Assembly: GCA_021791845.1 (NCBI GenBank)
Contig: JAJYVT010000005.1
Span: 16,219 to 80,218 of the forward strand
DNA: 64,000 nucleotides
Origin: Actinomycetes bacterium
GTDB taxonomy: Bacteria; Actinomycetota; Acidimicrobiia; Acidimicrobiales; RAAP-2
Direction: 5' to 3'
The translations under genes and the position numbers were made by a program. Numbering within the stretch: position 1 is the stretch's first letter; each line of letters starts with the position of its first letter. Below, piece after piece: positions 33,600 to 41,886 of this stretch. A model generated the notes under the pieces. It did no database searches, was not told the origin of the DNA, and was given only the letters and a program-made list of their open reading frames with translations.

Positions 33600-33605
33600 T
33601 ATCGT
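33600..33605 (+). promoter_or_regulatory. -10 box (TATCGT) for the alcohol dehydrogenase gene, leaderless
   Basis: TATCGT followed by 8 nt and ATG 33614, with no ribosome-binding site. The opposite promoter is only 40 bp away. Confidence 0.45.
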
Positions 33606-33613
33606 GCACCACC

Positions 33614-34693
33614 ATGCGCGGGGCACTGGCCGCCACGAGCGGCAACGACACCGTCGAGATCGTCGACGACCTCACCGTGGACGAACCGGGCGAGGGCGAG
33701 GTCCAGGTGGGCATCCGGGCCGCCGGGATCTGCCATTCGGACCTGTCGGCCATGAACGGCACCATCCTGCAGCGGTTCCCCTTCGTCCCGGGCCACGAGG
33801 GCGCGGGGGAGGTCACGGCCGTGGGCCCCGGGGTCTCGGGCGTGGCCGAGGGTGACCACGTGATCGTGGCGTGGACCCCGCCGTGCGGCCGGTGCAAGGC
33901 GTGCCTGCGGGGGCAACCAAATCTCTGCATCGACATCTTCTTCGCCATGCAGGGCACCGCCCGGTTCCACCGGGGGGAGAGCGACATCTTCGGCTTCGCC
34001 GGCACCGGCACCTGGGCCGAGACGATGGTGCTGCCCGCCCAGGCGGTGGTGCCGATCCCCGCCGACGTGCCCTACGACGTTGCCGCGCTCATCGGTTGCG
34101 GGGTCACGACCGGCGTGGGGGCGGCAGTGAACACCGCCAAGGTGGCCGTCGGCTCGTCGGTCATGGTGCTCGGCTGCGGCGGGGTGGGCATCTCGGCCAT
34201 CCAAGGTGCCCGGCTCTGCGGGGCGGCGGAGATCGTCGCCGTGGACACGGTGCCCGGCAAGCTGGACGACGCCCGGCGGTTCGGCGCCACCCACGGGTTC
34301 CATCCGGACGAGGTGCCGCAGGCCATCGCCGAGGTGACCGGGGGCGAGGGCTTCGACTACGCCTTCGAGTGCATCGGCACCGCACCGACGTTCCGCGCCG
34401 CGTGGGACGCCACCCGGCGCGGGGGCACGACCGTCATCGTCGGGGCGGGGCGGGGCGACGCCGTGCTCTCGCTCAACGGGTTCGAGCTGTTCTTCTCCGA
34501 GAAGGCGCTCCTCGGCAGCTACTACGGCAGTGCCGACGTGCGCACCGAGTTCCACCGGTTGATCCGTCTGTGGCGGTCCGGCCGGCTGGACCTGGAGGGC
34601 ATGGTCACGGCCCGGCTGGACCTGGACCAGATCAACGACGGGCTGGCGGCGATGCAACGCGGCGCGGTGATCCGCCAGGTCGTGACCATCTGA
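33614..34693 (+). CDS. Zinc-dependent alcohol dehydrogenase
   Basis: A 359-residue medium-chain dehydrogenase. Catalytic zinc ligands are in AAGICHSDLSAM and FVPGHEGAGEV; the structural zinc site is PPCGRCKACLRGQPNLC. The cofactor-binding loop is VMVLGCGGVGISAIQGARLCGAAEIVAVD with an acidic residue that favours NAD. Its layout resembles class III and mycothiol/NDMA-dependent actinobacterial alcohol dehydrogenases, so an aldehyde/alcohol or formaldehyde-type substrate is possible. It is divergent from the response regulator and may be its target. Confidence 0.9.
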   Translation: MRGALAATSGNDTVEIVDDLTVDEPGEGEVQVGIRAAGICHSDLSAMNGTILQRFPFVPGHEGAGEVTAVGPGVSGVAEGDHVIVAWTPPCGRCKACLRGQPNLCIDIFFAMQGTARFHRGESDIFGFAGTGTWAETMVLPAQAVVPIPADVPYDVAALIGCGVTTGVGAAVNTAKVAVGSSVMVLGCGGVGISAIQGARLCGAAEIVAVDTVPGKLDDARRFGATHGFHPDEVPQAIAEVTGGEGFDYAFECIGTAPTFRAAWDATRRGGTTVIVGAGRGDAVLSLNGFELFFSEKALLGSYYGSADVRTEFHRLIRLWRSGRLDLEGMVTARLDLDQINDGLAAMQRGAVIRQVVTI

Positions 34694-34751
34694 CGCCGGG
34701 CCTGCCGGCGGGCGGGCACGGCGGTGGCCGCCGGCCACCGGGCGACCCCGA

Positions 34752-34757
34752 TAGCCT
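34752..34757 (+). promoter_or_regulatory. -10 box (TAGCCT) for the second ABC exporter, leaderless
   Basis: TAGCCT followed by 6 nt and ATG 34764; no ribosome-binding site. Confidence 0.4.
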
Positions 34758-34763
34758 GCGACC

Positions 34764-36002
34764 ATGGCCGTCGTGACGGGGGCCGCACGCGGCGGCACGA
34801 TCGAGGTGCGAGGCCTCACCAAGCGGTTCGGCCGCATCACGGCCGTCGACGACCTGAGCTTCACGGTCGAGCCCGGGCGCATCACCGGCTTCCTCGGGCC
34901 CAACGGGGCCGGCAAGACGACGACGTTGCGGATCCTCCTCGACCTCGTGGGGGCCACGTCGGGGAGCGCGACGATCGGCGGGCTCCGCTACCGCGACATG
35001 CCCGAGCCGGCCCGGTCGGTCGGCGCGGTGCTGGAGGCCACCAACTTCCACCCCTCCCGCCGGGCCCACGCCCACCTTCGGATGATGTCGATCGCGGCGG
35101 GCATCCCCACCACCCGCGTCGAAGAGGTGCTGGGGCTCGTCGGGCTGACGGCCGACGCCAAGCGCAAGGTGGGCGGCTACTCGCTCGGCATGCGCCAGCG
35201 CCTGCAGCTGGCCGGGGCGCTCCTCGGCAACCCGGGCGTCCTCATCCTGGACGAGCCGTCCAACGGGCTGGACCCCCAGGGCATCGCCTGGCTGCGCGAC
35301 TTCCTCCGGCACCTGGCGCGGGAGGGTCGCACGATCCTCGTGTCGTCGCACCTGCTGGCCGAGATGGCCCAGACGGTCGACGACGTCGTGATCGTCTCCC
35401 AGGGCCGCCTGCGCGTGCAGGGCCCCCTGTCGGCGCTGACCGCGCAGTCCCGCTCCGCCATGCGCGCCCGTACGCCGGAGCCACAGCGCCTGGCCGCCGT
35501 CGCCCACCAGGCCGGGTTCGCCCCCCGGCCCCTCGGGCCCGACATGGTCCTCGTGGACGGGGCGACGCCCGAGGCGCTCGGCCCGGTCCTCGCCGCCAAC
35601 CAGGTGGTGGTGTACGAGCTCGTCCAGGTGAGCCAGAACCTGGAGAAGCTCTTCCTCGAGCTGACCACATCCATGACCGACCAGTCCGCCGTCCGCATGG
35701 GGGCGCACGGGGCCGGCGTCGGGCAGCCGCCGGGACAATGGGGGCCGCCGGGGCAGCCCCCGCCGGGCTCGCCGGAACAATGGGGGCCGCCGGGGCAGCC
35801 CCCGCCGGGCTCGCCGGGACAATGGGGGCCGCCGGGGCAGCCGCCGCCGGCAGCACAGCCGGTGGCCCCAGGCCAGTGGGCACCGCCCACCGGCGCACCG
35901 TCGCCGTGGCGACCGCCGCCCCAGGCGCAGCCGCCCCGGGCGCAGGCGCCCCAGACGCCACCACAGCCACAGCCGCCGGGCACCGGGGAGCCGCGGCGAT
36001 GA
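34764..36002 (+). CDS. ABC-2 exporter ATPase with a repetitive proline-rich tail
   Basis: A 412-residue ATPase. Residues about 1-300 form a normal exporter ATPase: Walker A GFLGPNGAGKTTTLRIL, signature GGYSLGMRQRLQLAGALLG, Walker B LILDEPSNGLDPQG, switch SSHLLAEMAQ. The last 100 residues are a disordered tail made of near-perfect repeats of GQWGPPGQPPPGSP followed by a Pro/Gln/Ala stretch. The repeat is also near-perfect in DNA (42-bp units). It pairs with the permease that overlaps its stop. Tails like this may tether the ATPase or aid clustering, which is speculation. Confidence 0.9.
   Translation: MAVVTGAARGGTIEVRGLTKRFGRITAVDDLSFTVEPGRITGFLGPNGAGKTTTLRILLDLVGATSGSATIGGLRYRDMPEPARSVGAVLEATNFHPSRRAHAHLRMMSIAAGIPTTRVEEVLGLVGLTADAKRKVGGYSLGMRQRLQLAGALLGNPGVLILDEPSNGLDPQGIAWLRDFLRHLAREGRTILVSSHLLAEMAQTVDDVVIVSQGRLRVQGPLSALTAQSRSAMRARTPEPQRLAAVAHQAGFAPRPLGPDMVLVDGATPEALGPVLAANQVVVYELVQVSQNLEKLFLELTTSMTDQSAVRMGAHGAGVGQPPGQWGPPGQPPPGSPEQWGPPGQPPPGSPGQWGPPGQPPPAAQPVAPGQWAPPTGAPSPWRPPPQAQPPRAQAPQTPPQPQPPGTGEPRR
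35730..35850 (+). repeat. 42-bp in-frame tandem repeat, nearly three copies
   Basis: Copies at 35730-35771, 35772-35813 and 35814-35850 (partial), each beginning CCGGRACAATGGGGGCCGCC. The unit is 14 codons, so the reading frame of the exporter ATPase is kept. The copies differ by only a base or two, which points to recent expansion. Confidence 0.85.
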
Positions 36003-36796
36003 TGCGTCTCATCGAAGCCGAGCTCTTCAAGCTGCGCACCACGCCCGGGCCGTGGGTGTGCATCCTCGTCACGATGCTGTTGACCGGGCTCGGGATCACG
36101 ACGGCCTTCATCGTCGGCCACGACCACGTCGTCACCTTCACCGCCCCGACCACAACCACGGGCCTGCGCAACCTGGTCGGCGCCGGCTACGAGGCGGGGG
36201 TCGTCATGGCGCCGGTGCTCGGCGTGATCTGCATCACCACCGAGTACCGCCACCGGATCCTCACCGCCACGCTGCTGCTCGACCCGCGCCGCCCCGAGGT
36301 CATCACGGCCAAGATCGTGGCGTCGGCACTGTGGGGCCTGCTGATGAGCGTGGCCTCGTTCGTGATGGTGGCGGCGATGGGGATCCCCCTGCTCGTGGTC
36401 GAGGGCGGCTCGGTCTCCGCCCTGGCGCACCAGGTGGGACCGGTGGTGCCGGGCATCCTCGCCGCCTACCTCTTGCTCGCCATCTACGGCATGGGCATCG
36501 GGACGCTCGTGCGCAACCAGATCGCCGGCGTCATCCTGGCGCTCGGCATCACCCTGGTGCTCGAGCCGATCATCGTCGCCATCTTCGGCTCGCTCGCGCA
36601 CATGGACGTGAATTTCCTGCCCTCGCGGGCCACGCAGTCGCTCGCCGGGGGGCTCCTCCCCCGCGGGGCCGGGAACGCCACCTTGACAGCCCACGTGCTC
36701 CTCAGCTGGTGGCTCGGGGCCATCGCATTGGTCGGCTGGGGACTGGGTACCGCCATCCTCGGCTACTTCCTCACGTTCAAGCGAGACGTCACCTGA
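35999..36796 (+). CDS. ABC-2 exporter permease
   Basis: A 265-residue membrane protein that starts MMRLIEAELFKLRTTPGPWVCILVTMLL, the typical opening of ABC-2 permeases in which a basic segment meets the first helix. About six helices follow; EYRHRILTATLLLDPRRPEVITAKIVASALWG is the conserved coupling loop after helix 2. ATG 35999 overlaps the ATPase stop by 4 nt; a second ATG follows at 36002. Substrate unknown. Confidence 0.88.
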   Translation: MMRLIEAELFKLRTTPGPWVCILVTMLLTGLGITTAFIVGHDHVVTFTAPTTTTGLRNLVGAGYEAGVVMAPVLGVICITTEYRHRILTATLLLDPRRPEVITAKIVASALWGLLMSVASFVMVAAMGIPLLVVEGGSVSALAHQVGPVVPGILAAYLLLAIYGMGIGTLVRNQIAGVILALGITLVLEPIIVAIFGSLAHMDVNFLPSRATQSLAGGLLPRGAGNATLTAHVLLSWWLGAIALVGWGLGTAILGYFLTFKRDVT

Positions 36797-36849
36797 GACC
36801 ATCCCCCCGTGCAGCCGTCGATGCCCGCTCCCGGCGCGCGGCACGACCG

Positions 36850-37902
36850 GTGACCACGCCGGCGGAGGCGCTCCCCGCCGCCGGGGCCGGCGCGGAACGG
36901 CCGCTCTCGACAGGCGGATCGCCCTCCGACCACCTCCCGGCCGGCCGGGCCCGCCGCCGCCGGTCGCCCGCCGTGTCGATGGTGCCGGCGATCCTCGAGG
37001 TCGGCTCGCGCCGGCTGCAGTACGCCGTGTCCGACAACGCCGACGCCCACGGCCCGGCCGGCCCGGGGAGCCCGCCGGTGTGGGCGGTCAACATCCACGG
37101 CTACTTCACCGGCGGTCAGATGTACTGGCGGGAGAGCGCCTGGCTCGCCGAGCGGTTCGGCTGGCGGGTGGTGAACCCCTCCCTTCCGGGCTTCGGCGGC
37201 AGCGACCCGCTCGGATGGCACGAGATCTCCATCGGGAGGCTCTCGGAGCAGGTGGTGCGCATCGTGGACCATCTGGGCGCGGGACCCGTCCTGCTGCTCG
37301 GCCACTCGATGGGGGGAGCGGTGGCTGTGCACTACGCCCACGAGCGGCCGGACGCGACGCTCGGGCTCGTCTACCGCGACGGCGTCGCCACGCCCGCCTG
37401 GCGGGACCGCAACGGCATCGTCCAGACGGCGGTGTCCACCGTCTCGCCCAACATGGCGCCGTTCGCCGACATGTTCGTCTCGTTCGTCATGGACGTGCCC
37501 GACCTCCTCATCGGGCGGGCCCTCTCGACGGTGCGGGCGCTCATCCCCGACGTGCGCCGCAACATGCGCACCGTCGGCCTCAGCTTCCCGGTTGCCGCCA
37601 TGCTCATGACCGTGGACCTCCGCGCCGAGGTGACGGCGCTGGCCGAGGCCGGCCTGCCGATCCTGGGCGAGTGGGGCACCTTCGACCACATCGTCGGCCC
37701 CTCCGCGGCCGACGAGTTCGAGCGGTGCGCGTCGACCACGGTCCAGTGGGTCCCCGGGGGCCATTCCTGGATGCTGGCCCGCCCCCAGGGACAGGCCGAC
37801 CTCCTCTCGCACCTCGACGTCGGCCGGCGGTTCCTGGCCGAGGTGGAGGCCCGTCACCGGTCGGCCACGACGGGTCGGCGGCGGCTCCGCAGGGTGCGCT
37901 GA
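36850..37902 (+). CDS. Alpha/beta hydrolase
   Basis: A protein of about 350 residues with the alpha/beta-hydrolase catalytic set: nucleophile Ser in LLLGHSMGGAVAVHYA, acid in GEWGTFDHIVGP and His in VPGGHSWMLARP. The oxyanion region is VNIHGYFTGGQMYWRES. The first 45 residues are low-complexity Ala/Arg/Pro and the start is uncertain (GTG 36850 used; ATG 36979 would remove the tail). It could be a lipase, esterase or epoxide hydrolase; the sequence does not say. It follows the exporter by 53 nt. Confidence 0.82.
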   Translation: MTTPAEALPAAGAGAERPLSTGGSPSDHLPAGRARRRRSPAVSMVPAILEVGSRRLQYAVSDNADAHGPAGPGSPPVWAVNIHGYFTGGQMYWRESAWLAERFGWRVVNPSLPGFGGSDPLGWHEISIGRLSEQVVRIVDHLGAGPVLLLGHSMGGAVAVHYAHERPDATLGLVYRDGVATPAWRDRNGIVQTAVSTVSPNMAPFADMFVSFVMDVPDLLIGRALSTVRALIPDVRRNMRTVGLSFPVAAMLMTVDLRAEVTALAEAGLPILGEWGTFDHIVGPSAADEFERCASTTVQWVPGGHSWMLARPQGQADLLSHLDVGRRFLAEVEARHRSATTGRRRLRRVR

Positions 37903-37924
37903 GGCACTCTCCGGCCGCCGGCCG

Positions 37925-39496
37925 TCACCCGCCGCCGGCCGTCACCCGCCGCGCCGGGACCTGGGGGCGGGCGCCGGGCGGGGGCCCCGCCGCGCCGTCC
38001 GCTCCCGGCGCGCCGCCCCAGACCGCCGGCCGGTCACCCGCCCGCACGGCGGCGATCAGCCGGCGGAAGGTCTCGCCGGCCGGCGCGCCGGCCCCGTCCA
38101 CGTCCCGCCACACCACCGTGTCGCCGGCAGGGTCCGGCGTGACCGCGAAGAGCCCGGTGTCGGCGCCGGTGCCGGCAGGGTCGACGGACCCCCCGAGGTC
38201 GCGGTAGCAGAAGCCGGCGATCGGCGTGCCGTCCCCGACGGCGTCGACGGTGGCCGCCACTGCCGCCCGCAGGTACGCAGGGCGGTCCCACCCGTCGGGT
38301 CGGACCCCGGCACCCGGCGGCATGGCCAGCCCGGCGTGGACCCACAGCGGGAGGCCCGGCGCGGCGCCGGCGAGCGTCCGGCACCAGGCGCCGAGCCCGT
38401 CGAGGTCGGTGGGCGCGTCCCAGGGAGCCGCGGGGTGCCCGGCCTCGGTCGGCGCCACGCCGGCCATCCGGCCGAGCTGGCCGAGGGCGTCCGGGCGGGC
38501 CGACCGCGCGCTCGACCCCGGCGCCCACACCATCACCAGCCCGTCGAGCGGGGCCCTCGCCGGCCGCCCGTACACGGCGTCGAGCAGGCGGCGGGGGGAG
38601 GCCGCCACCCGGCGCTGGCGGAACCGGGCGCGCACCCCCCGACCGGTCCGCCCGTAGGGCGACCACAACGCCGCCAGCCGGCGTGCGGTCAGGTCGGCGA
38701 GGCTGGCCGGCGGGAGCTCGTCGTCGTGGAGGCGCCGGCGGTCGTCCACCCAACCGTCCAACTCGCCGCGGGCCACGCCCAGGGAGGGGGCGACCATGAC
38801 GTCGACCGGGAGCCGATGCCAGTCGTAGGAGCCCGGGGCGACCATCCCCATGGTCACCACGGGATCGTCCTGGCGCTCGTGGAGGAGGTCGTAGGCGAGC
38901 ACGTGGGCGGTGCAGAGGTTGTCGAGCACCGCCCACGCGTCGGCGACGGCACCCACACGGCCCGGCGGGTTGTGGCCGCCGACCCAGCCGGCCAGCGCGC
39001 CGACGTTGGGCTGGAGCACCGTCACCCAGTGCCGGCACGATGTCCCGAAGGCGTCCACGAGGCGCGCCACGTGGTGGGCGAAGCGCTCCGGGCTGCCGGG
39101 GGTGAGCCAGAACTCGGCCCCCAACCAGGCCGGGTGCGCCAGGTCGTGCAGCGTCACCATGGGGACCATCCCGCGGTCGGCGCACCTGCTCAGCGTCCGG
39201 GCGTAGCGGTCCAGGGCCGCCTCGTCCACCACCCCGGGGGCCGGCTCCACCCGCGCCCACTCCACCGGCAGGACCAGGAGCTCGCAGCCGGCTCCGGCGG
39301 CACGCTCGACCACCTGCTCGGGCCGACGCCAGGCGTCGCCGGCCAGGCCCGGCGGGGTGGCGCGGCCCGTGCGCTCCCAGCTCCACCACTGGTTCTCCGG
39401 CTGCCCGGGGCCGTTGAACCCGCCTTCTCCCGTGGCGCAGACCACGGCGCCGAAGAGGGTGCCCGGCGGGACCAGGCCGTCCGCTGGATCCCGCAT
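37925..39496 (-). CDS. GH1-fold protein lacking both catalytic glutamates (likely pseudoenzyme)
   Basis: A 523-residue protein that follows the beta-glucosidase (GH1) barrel almost step for step: GEGGFNGPGQPENQWWSWE, LLVLPVEWARVEPAPGVVDEAALDRYARTL, MVPMVTLHDLAHPAWL, and the late YLRAAVAATVDAVGDGTPIAGFCYRDL. The acid/base motif TFNEPN is replaced by TVLQPN (RHWVTVLQPNVGALAGWVGG), losing the Asn and Glu. The nucleophile motif (V)TENG is replaced by LPLWVHAGLAMPP, losing that Glu too. The protein is therefore unlikely to hydrolyse glycosides by the GH1 mechanism and may bind a ligand. A CATGCT box lies 6 nt before the ATG. Confidence 0.75.
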   Translation of the reverse strand: MRDPADGLVPPGTLFGAVVCATGEGGFNGPGQPENQWWSWERTGRATPPGLAGDAWRRPEQVVERAAGAGCELLVLPVEWARVEPAPGVVDEAALDRYARTLSRCADRGMVPMVTLHDLAHPAWLGAEFWLTPGSPERFAHHVARLVDAFGTSCRHWVTVLQPNVGALAGWVGGHNPPGRVGAVADAWAVLDNLCTAHVLAYDLLHERQDDPVVTMGMVAPGSYDWHRLPVDVMVAPSLGVARGELDGWVDDRRRLHDDELPPASLADLTARRLAALWSPYGRTGRGVRARFRQRRVAASPRRLLDAVYGRPARAPLDGLVMVWAPGSSARSARPDALGQLGRMAGVAPTEAGHPAAPWDAPTDLDGLGAWCRTLAGAAPGLPLWVHAGLAMPPGAGVRPDGWDRPAYLRAAVAATVDAVGDGTPIAGFCYRDLGGSVDPAGTGADTGLFAVTPDPAGDTVVWRDVDGAGAPAGETFRRLIAAVRAGDRPAVWGGAPGADGAAGPPPGARPQVPARRVTAGGG

Positions 39497-39609
39497 GGCG
39501 ACAGCATGGCACGCCCACCTGCGCCTTCGATGACGGCCGCCGGCCCGTGCGGGTTGGACTCCCCCTCCCGGCCCGCGGGTAGCGTCGGCCCTGACCGGGA
39601 GGAGGCGAC

Positions 39610-40383
39610 ATGGCTGACGAAGTGCTGCGCGAACGCCGGGGGCACGTGGAGATCCTCACCATCAACCGCCCCGAGGCGCGCAACGCCATCAACGGCGCGG
39701 TGAGCACGGGGATCGCTGCGGCCCTCGACGAGCTGGCCGAGGACCCCGAGGCCTGGGTGGTGATCCTGACGGGCAGCGGCGACAAGGCGTTCTCCGCCGG
39801 CATGGACCTGAAGGCGTTTGCCGCCGGCGAGGGGGCGACGGTCATGGGGGCGCCGGGGGGGTTCGGCGGGATCGCACGCCGGGACTTCCCCAAGCCCCTG
39901 ATCGCCGCCGTCAACGGGTCGGCGCTGGCCGGGGGGCTCGAGATCGCCCTGTCGTGCGACCTCGTGGTCGCGGCCGACCACGCGGTGTTCGGCATCCCCG
40001 AGGCATCCCGGGGCCTCATCGCCGGCGCCGGGGGCCTCTTCCGCCTGCCCCGGCGGGTGCCGCTGGCCGTGGCCCTGGAGCTGGCGCTCACCGGCGACCC
40101 CATCGACGCCGACCGGGCGTTCCAGCTCGGCCTGGTGAACCGGGTCGTCCCCCGCCACCAGCTGATGGACGAGGCCCTGGTGCTGGCCGAGCGGATCGCC
40201 GGGAACGCGCCCCTCGCCGTCCGCTACTCCAAGGCGGTCATGCTCCAGTCCCTCGGCGCAGGGGACACCGAGGGGTGGCGGCTCACCGACGAGGCGGTGG
40301 GCGTCGTCTTCTCCTCCTCCGACGCCATGGAGGGGCCCGTCGCCTTCGCCGAGAAGCGCCGGCCGAACTGGCAGGGACGCTGA
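39610..40383 (+). CDS. Enoyl-CoA hydratase/isomerase (crotonase) family protein
   Basis: A 257-residue crotonase-fold enzyme acting on acyl-CoA thioesters. The oxyanion-hole segments are GDKAFSAGMDLKAF and VNGSALAGGLEIALSCDLVVAADHAVFGIPEASRGLIAGAGG. A Glu in the position of the second catalytic residue is present (IPEASRG); the first is replaced by a hydrophobic segment, so hydratase activity is not certain. A GGGAGGAGG site precedes the ATG. It stands alone between the GH1-like gene and tatA. Confidence 0.88.
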   Translation: MADEVLRERRGHVEILTINRPEARNAINGAVSTGIAAALDELAEDPEAWVVILTGSGDKAFSAGMDLKAFAAGEGATVMGAPGGFGGIARRDFPKPLIAAVNGSALAGGLEIALSCDLVVAADHAVFGIPEASRGLIAGAGGLFRLPRRVPLAVALELALTGDPIDADRAFQLGLVNRVVPRHQLMDEALVLAERIAGNAPLAVRYSKAVMLQSLGAGDTEGWRLTDEAVGVVFSSSDAMEGPVAFAEKRRPNWQGR

Positions 40384-40500
40384 CGCCGCCGTGGGGCCGG
40401 GCGGGCGGTCCCGACCGGGCCGCCGTCCCGCCGCGCGCACGGCTGGGATAGCCTCTGGGCTGGCGGGTCGTCGACACCCGCCGAAGCAAGGAGACGGCAC

Positions 40501-40695
40501 ATGCTGGCAGACATCCTTGGACCGGACTTGCTGATCGTGCTGATCGTGGTCGTCCTCGTCCTCTTCGGGGGCGCCGCCATCCCGAAGCTCGCTCGCAACC
40601 TGGGATCGGCCAAGAACGAGTTCGAGAAGGGCATGCGCGAGGGCGGCGCCGCCAAGTCCGAGGCCGCGGCGACGGCCGACGAGGACAAGGCCTGA
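40501..40695 (+). CDS. tatA: Sec-independent protein translocase subunit TatA
   Basis: A 64-residue TatA/E protein that builds the twin-arginine translocation pore. One N-terminal membrane helix ([25 protein letters not shown], with the FG hinge) is followed by an amphipathic helix and an acidic/Ala-rich tail. AAGGAG lies 7 nt before the ATG, and a possible -10 box (TAGCCT) lies near 40448. No tatB or tatC is in the window. Rieske protein and other cofactor proteins encoded nearby are Tat clients in many bacteria. Confidence 0.9.
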   Translation: MLADILGPDLLIVLIVVVLVLFGGAAIPKLARNLGSAKNEFEKGMREGGAAKSEAAATADEDKA

Positions 40696-40906
40696 CCTTC
40701 GACTTCGGCCGCCGCCCACGGGCGCGGCCACCCGGGGCGGGCACCGCCTCGTGCCCCCGTCACGCCCCTCGGTTCCTCGCTCCACCCGTCACTGCCGTTG
40801 CGGCCCGGCCTTTGAACTGCCCATGCGGCCTCGGCCGCCCCGGGCCGGGTGCTCGGGGACGCGCACCGCCGCGACCAGCTACTTCGTCTTTTCCTACGGC
40901 GTTCGA

Positions 40907-40912
40907 TAGTGT
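40907..40912 (+). promoter_or_regulatory. -10 box (TAGTGT) for ctaC, leaderless
   Basis: TAGTGT followed by 8 nt and GTG 40921. No ribosome-binding site precedes the GTG. This supports 40921 over the GTG at 40909, which overlaps the box. Confidence 0.4.
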
Positions 40913-40920
40913 CCCCACCC

Positions 40921-41886
40921 GTGGATCCGTCGCCCACCGGCAACCCTTCCGCCACACGCACCGACGCGGCTCCGGGCGGCCCCGCCGCGGCCCCGGACGC
41001 CCCGGAGCCGGGCGCGGCCCCCGCCCGGTCGAGGCGGTCGCGATGGCTGGGCACGGCCGTGCTGGTGGCCGGCGGGCTCCTCCTGGCCGGGTGCCAGCTG
41101 CCGACCTTCGGGGAGACCAAGCCCGTCACCACCCAGGGCCAGGACGCGATCAAGCTCTGGCAGGGCTTCTTCATCGCCGGCGCCATCGTGTTCCTGATCG
41201 TCTTCGGGCTGATCACCTGGGCCGTCCTCCGCTACCGGCGGCGGTCGGACGCGATGCCCCGCCAGACCCAGTACCACACCATCCTCGAGATCATCTACAC
41301 GACCGTGCCGGTCGTGATCGTGCTGGTGCTGTTCGGTTTCACCTTCGTCACCGAGAACGAGGTGAACGCCCTGCCCACGCCCAAGATGTCGGTGACCGTC
41401 ACCGGCTTCCAGTGGGGATGGCGGTTCCACTACACAACAAAGAACGTCACAGTCATCGGGGTCGAGCTGCAGGACCCGGAGATGGTGCTGCCGGTGAACG
41501 AGCCGACCCGCATCTACCTCGAGTCGCACGACGTGATCCACGGCTTCTACGTGCCGGCGTTCGACTTCAGCCGGTACGCCCAGCCCGGGATCATCAACAA
41601 GTTCACCATCACGCCGCACACCACCGGCACCTACCGCGGCCAGTGCACGCAGTACTGCGGCCTCTACCATTCGCTCATGCGGTTCCGGGTGAAAGTGGTC
41701 TCGGACGCCGCCTTCGCCGCCTGGGTGAGCACGCACCACTCGAGCGGGCCGGCGACGTCCATCTCGACAGCCGAGAAGCAGGCCCTCACCAACTCGACAC
41801 CGGGGGCGCACACACCAAACGTGCCTCCCTCGACGGTCACATCCACGGCGACGACAAACCAGACAGCAGGGAGCACAGGCCTGTGA
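40921..41886 (+). CDS. ctaC: Cytochrome c oxidase subunit II
   Basis: A 321-residue lipoprotein of the aa3 oxidase. A Pro/Ala-rich N-terminus leads to a signal/anchor ending LLLAGC (lipobox), then two membrane helices and a cupredoxin domain. Copper-A ligands are His in [13 protein letters not shown] and Cys, Cys, His, Met in [14 protein letters not shown]. The residue between the cysteines that normally supplies a Mg/Mn ligand (Glu in CSELC) is Gln here. A Thr/Ser-rich tail ends the protein. Its stop overlaps ctaD (GTGA). Confidence 0.95.
   Translation: MDPSPTGNPSATRTDAAPGGPAAAPDAPEPGAAPARSRRSRWLGTAVLVAGGLLLAGCQLPTFGETKPVTTQGQDAIKLWQGFFIAGAIVFLIVFGLITWAVLRYRRRSDAMPRQTQYHTILEIIYTTVPVVIVLVLFGFTFVTENEVNALPTPKMSVTVTGFQWGWRFHYTTKNVTVIGVELQDPEMVLPVNEPTRIYLESHDVIHGFYVPAFDFSRYAQPGIINKFTITPHTTGTYRGQCTQYCGLYHSLMRFRVKVVSDAAFAAWVSTHHSSGPATSISTAEKQALTNSTPGAHTPNVPPSTVTSTATTNQTAGSTGL

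Noticed and set aside
37914..37946. Short direct repeat between the alpha/beta hydrolase and the GH1-like gene
   Set aside because: A two-copy GC-rich repeat (CCGCCGGCCGTCACC) at a convergent junction; it forms no clear terminator and is too short to interpret.
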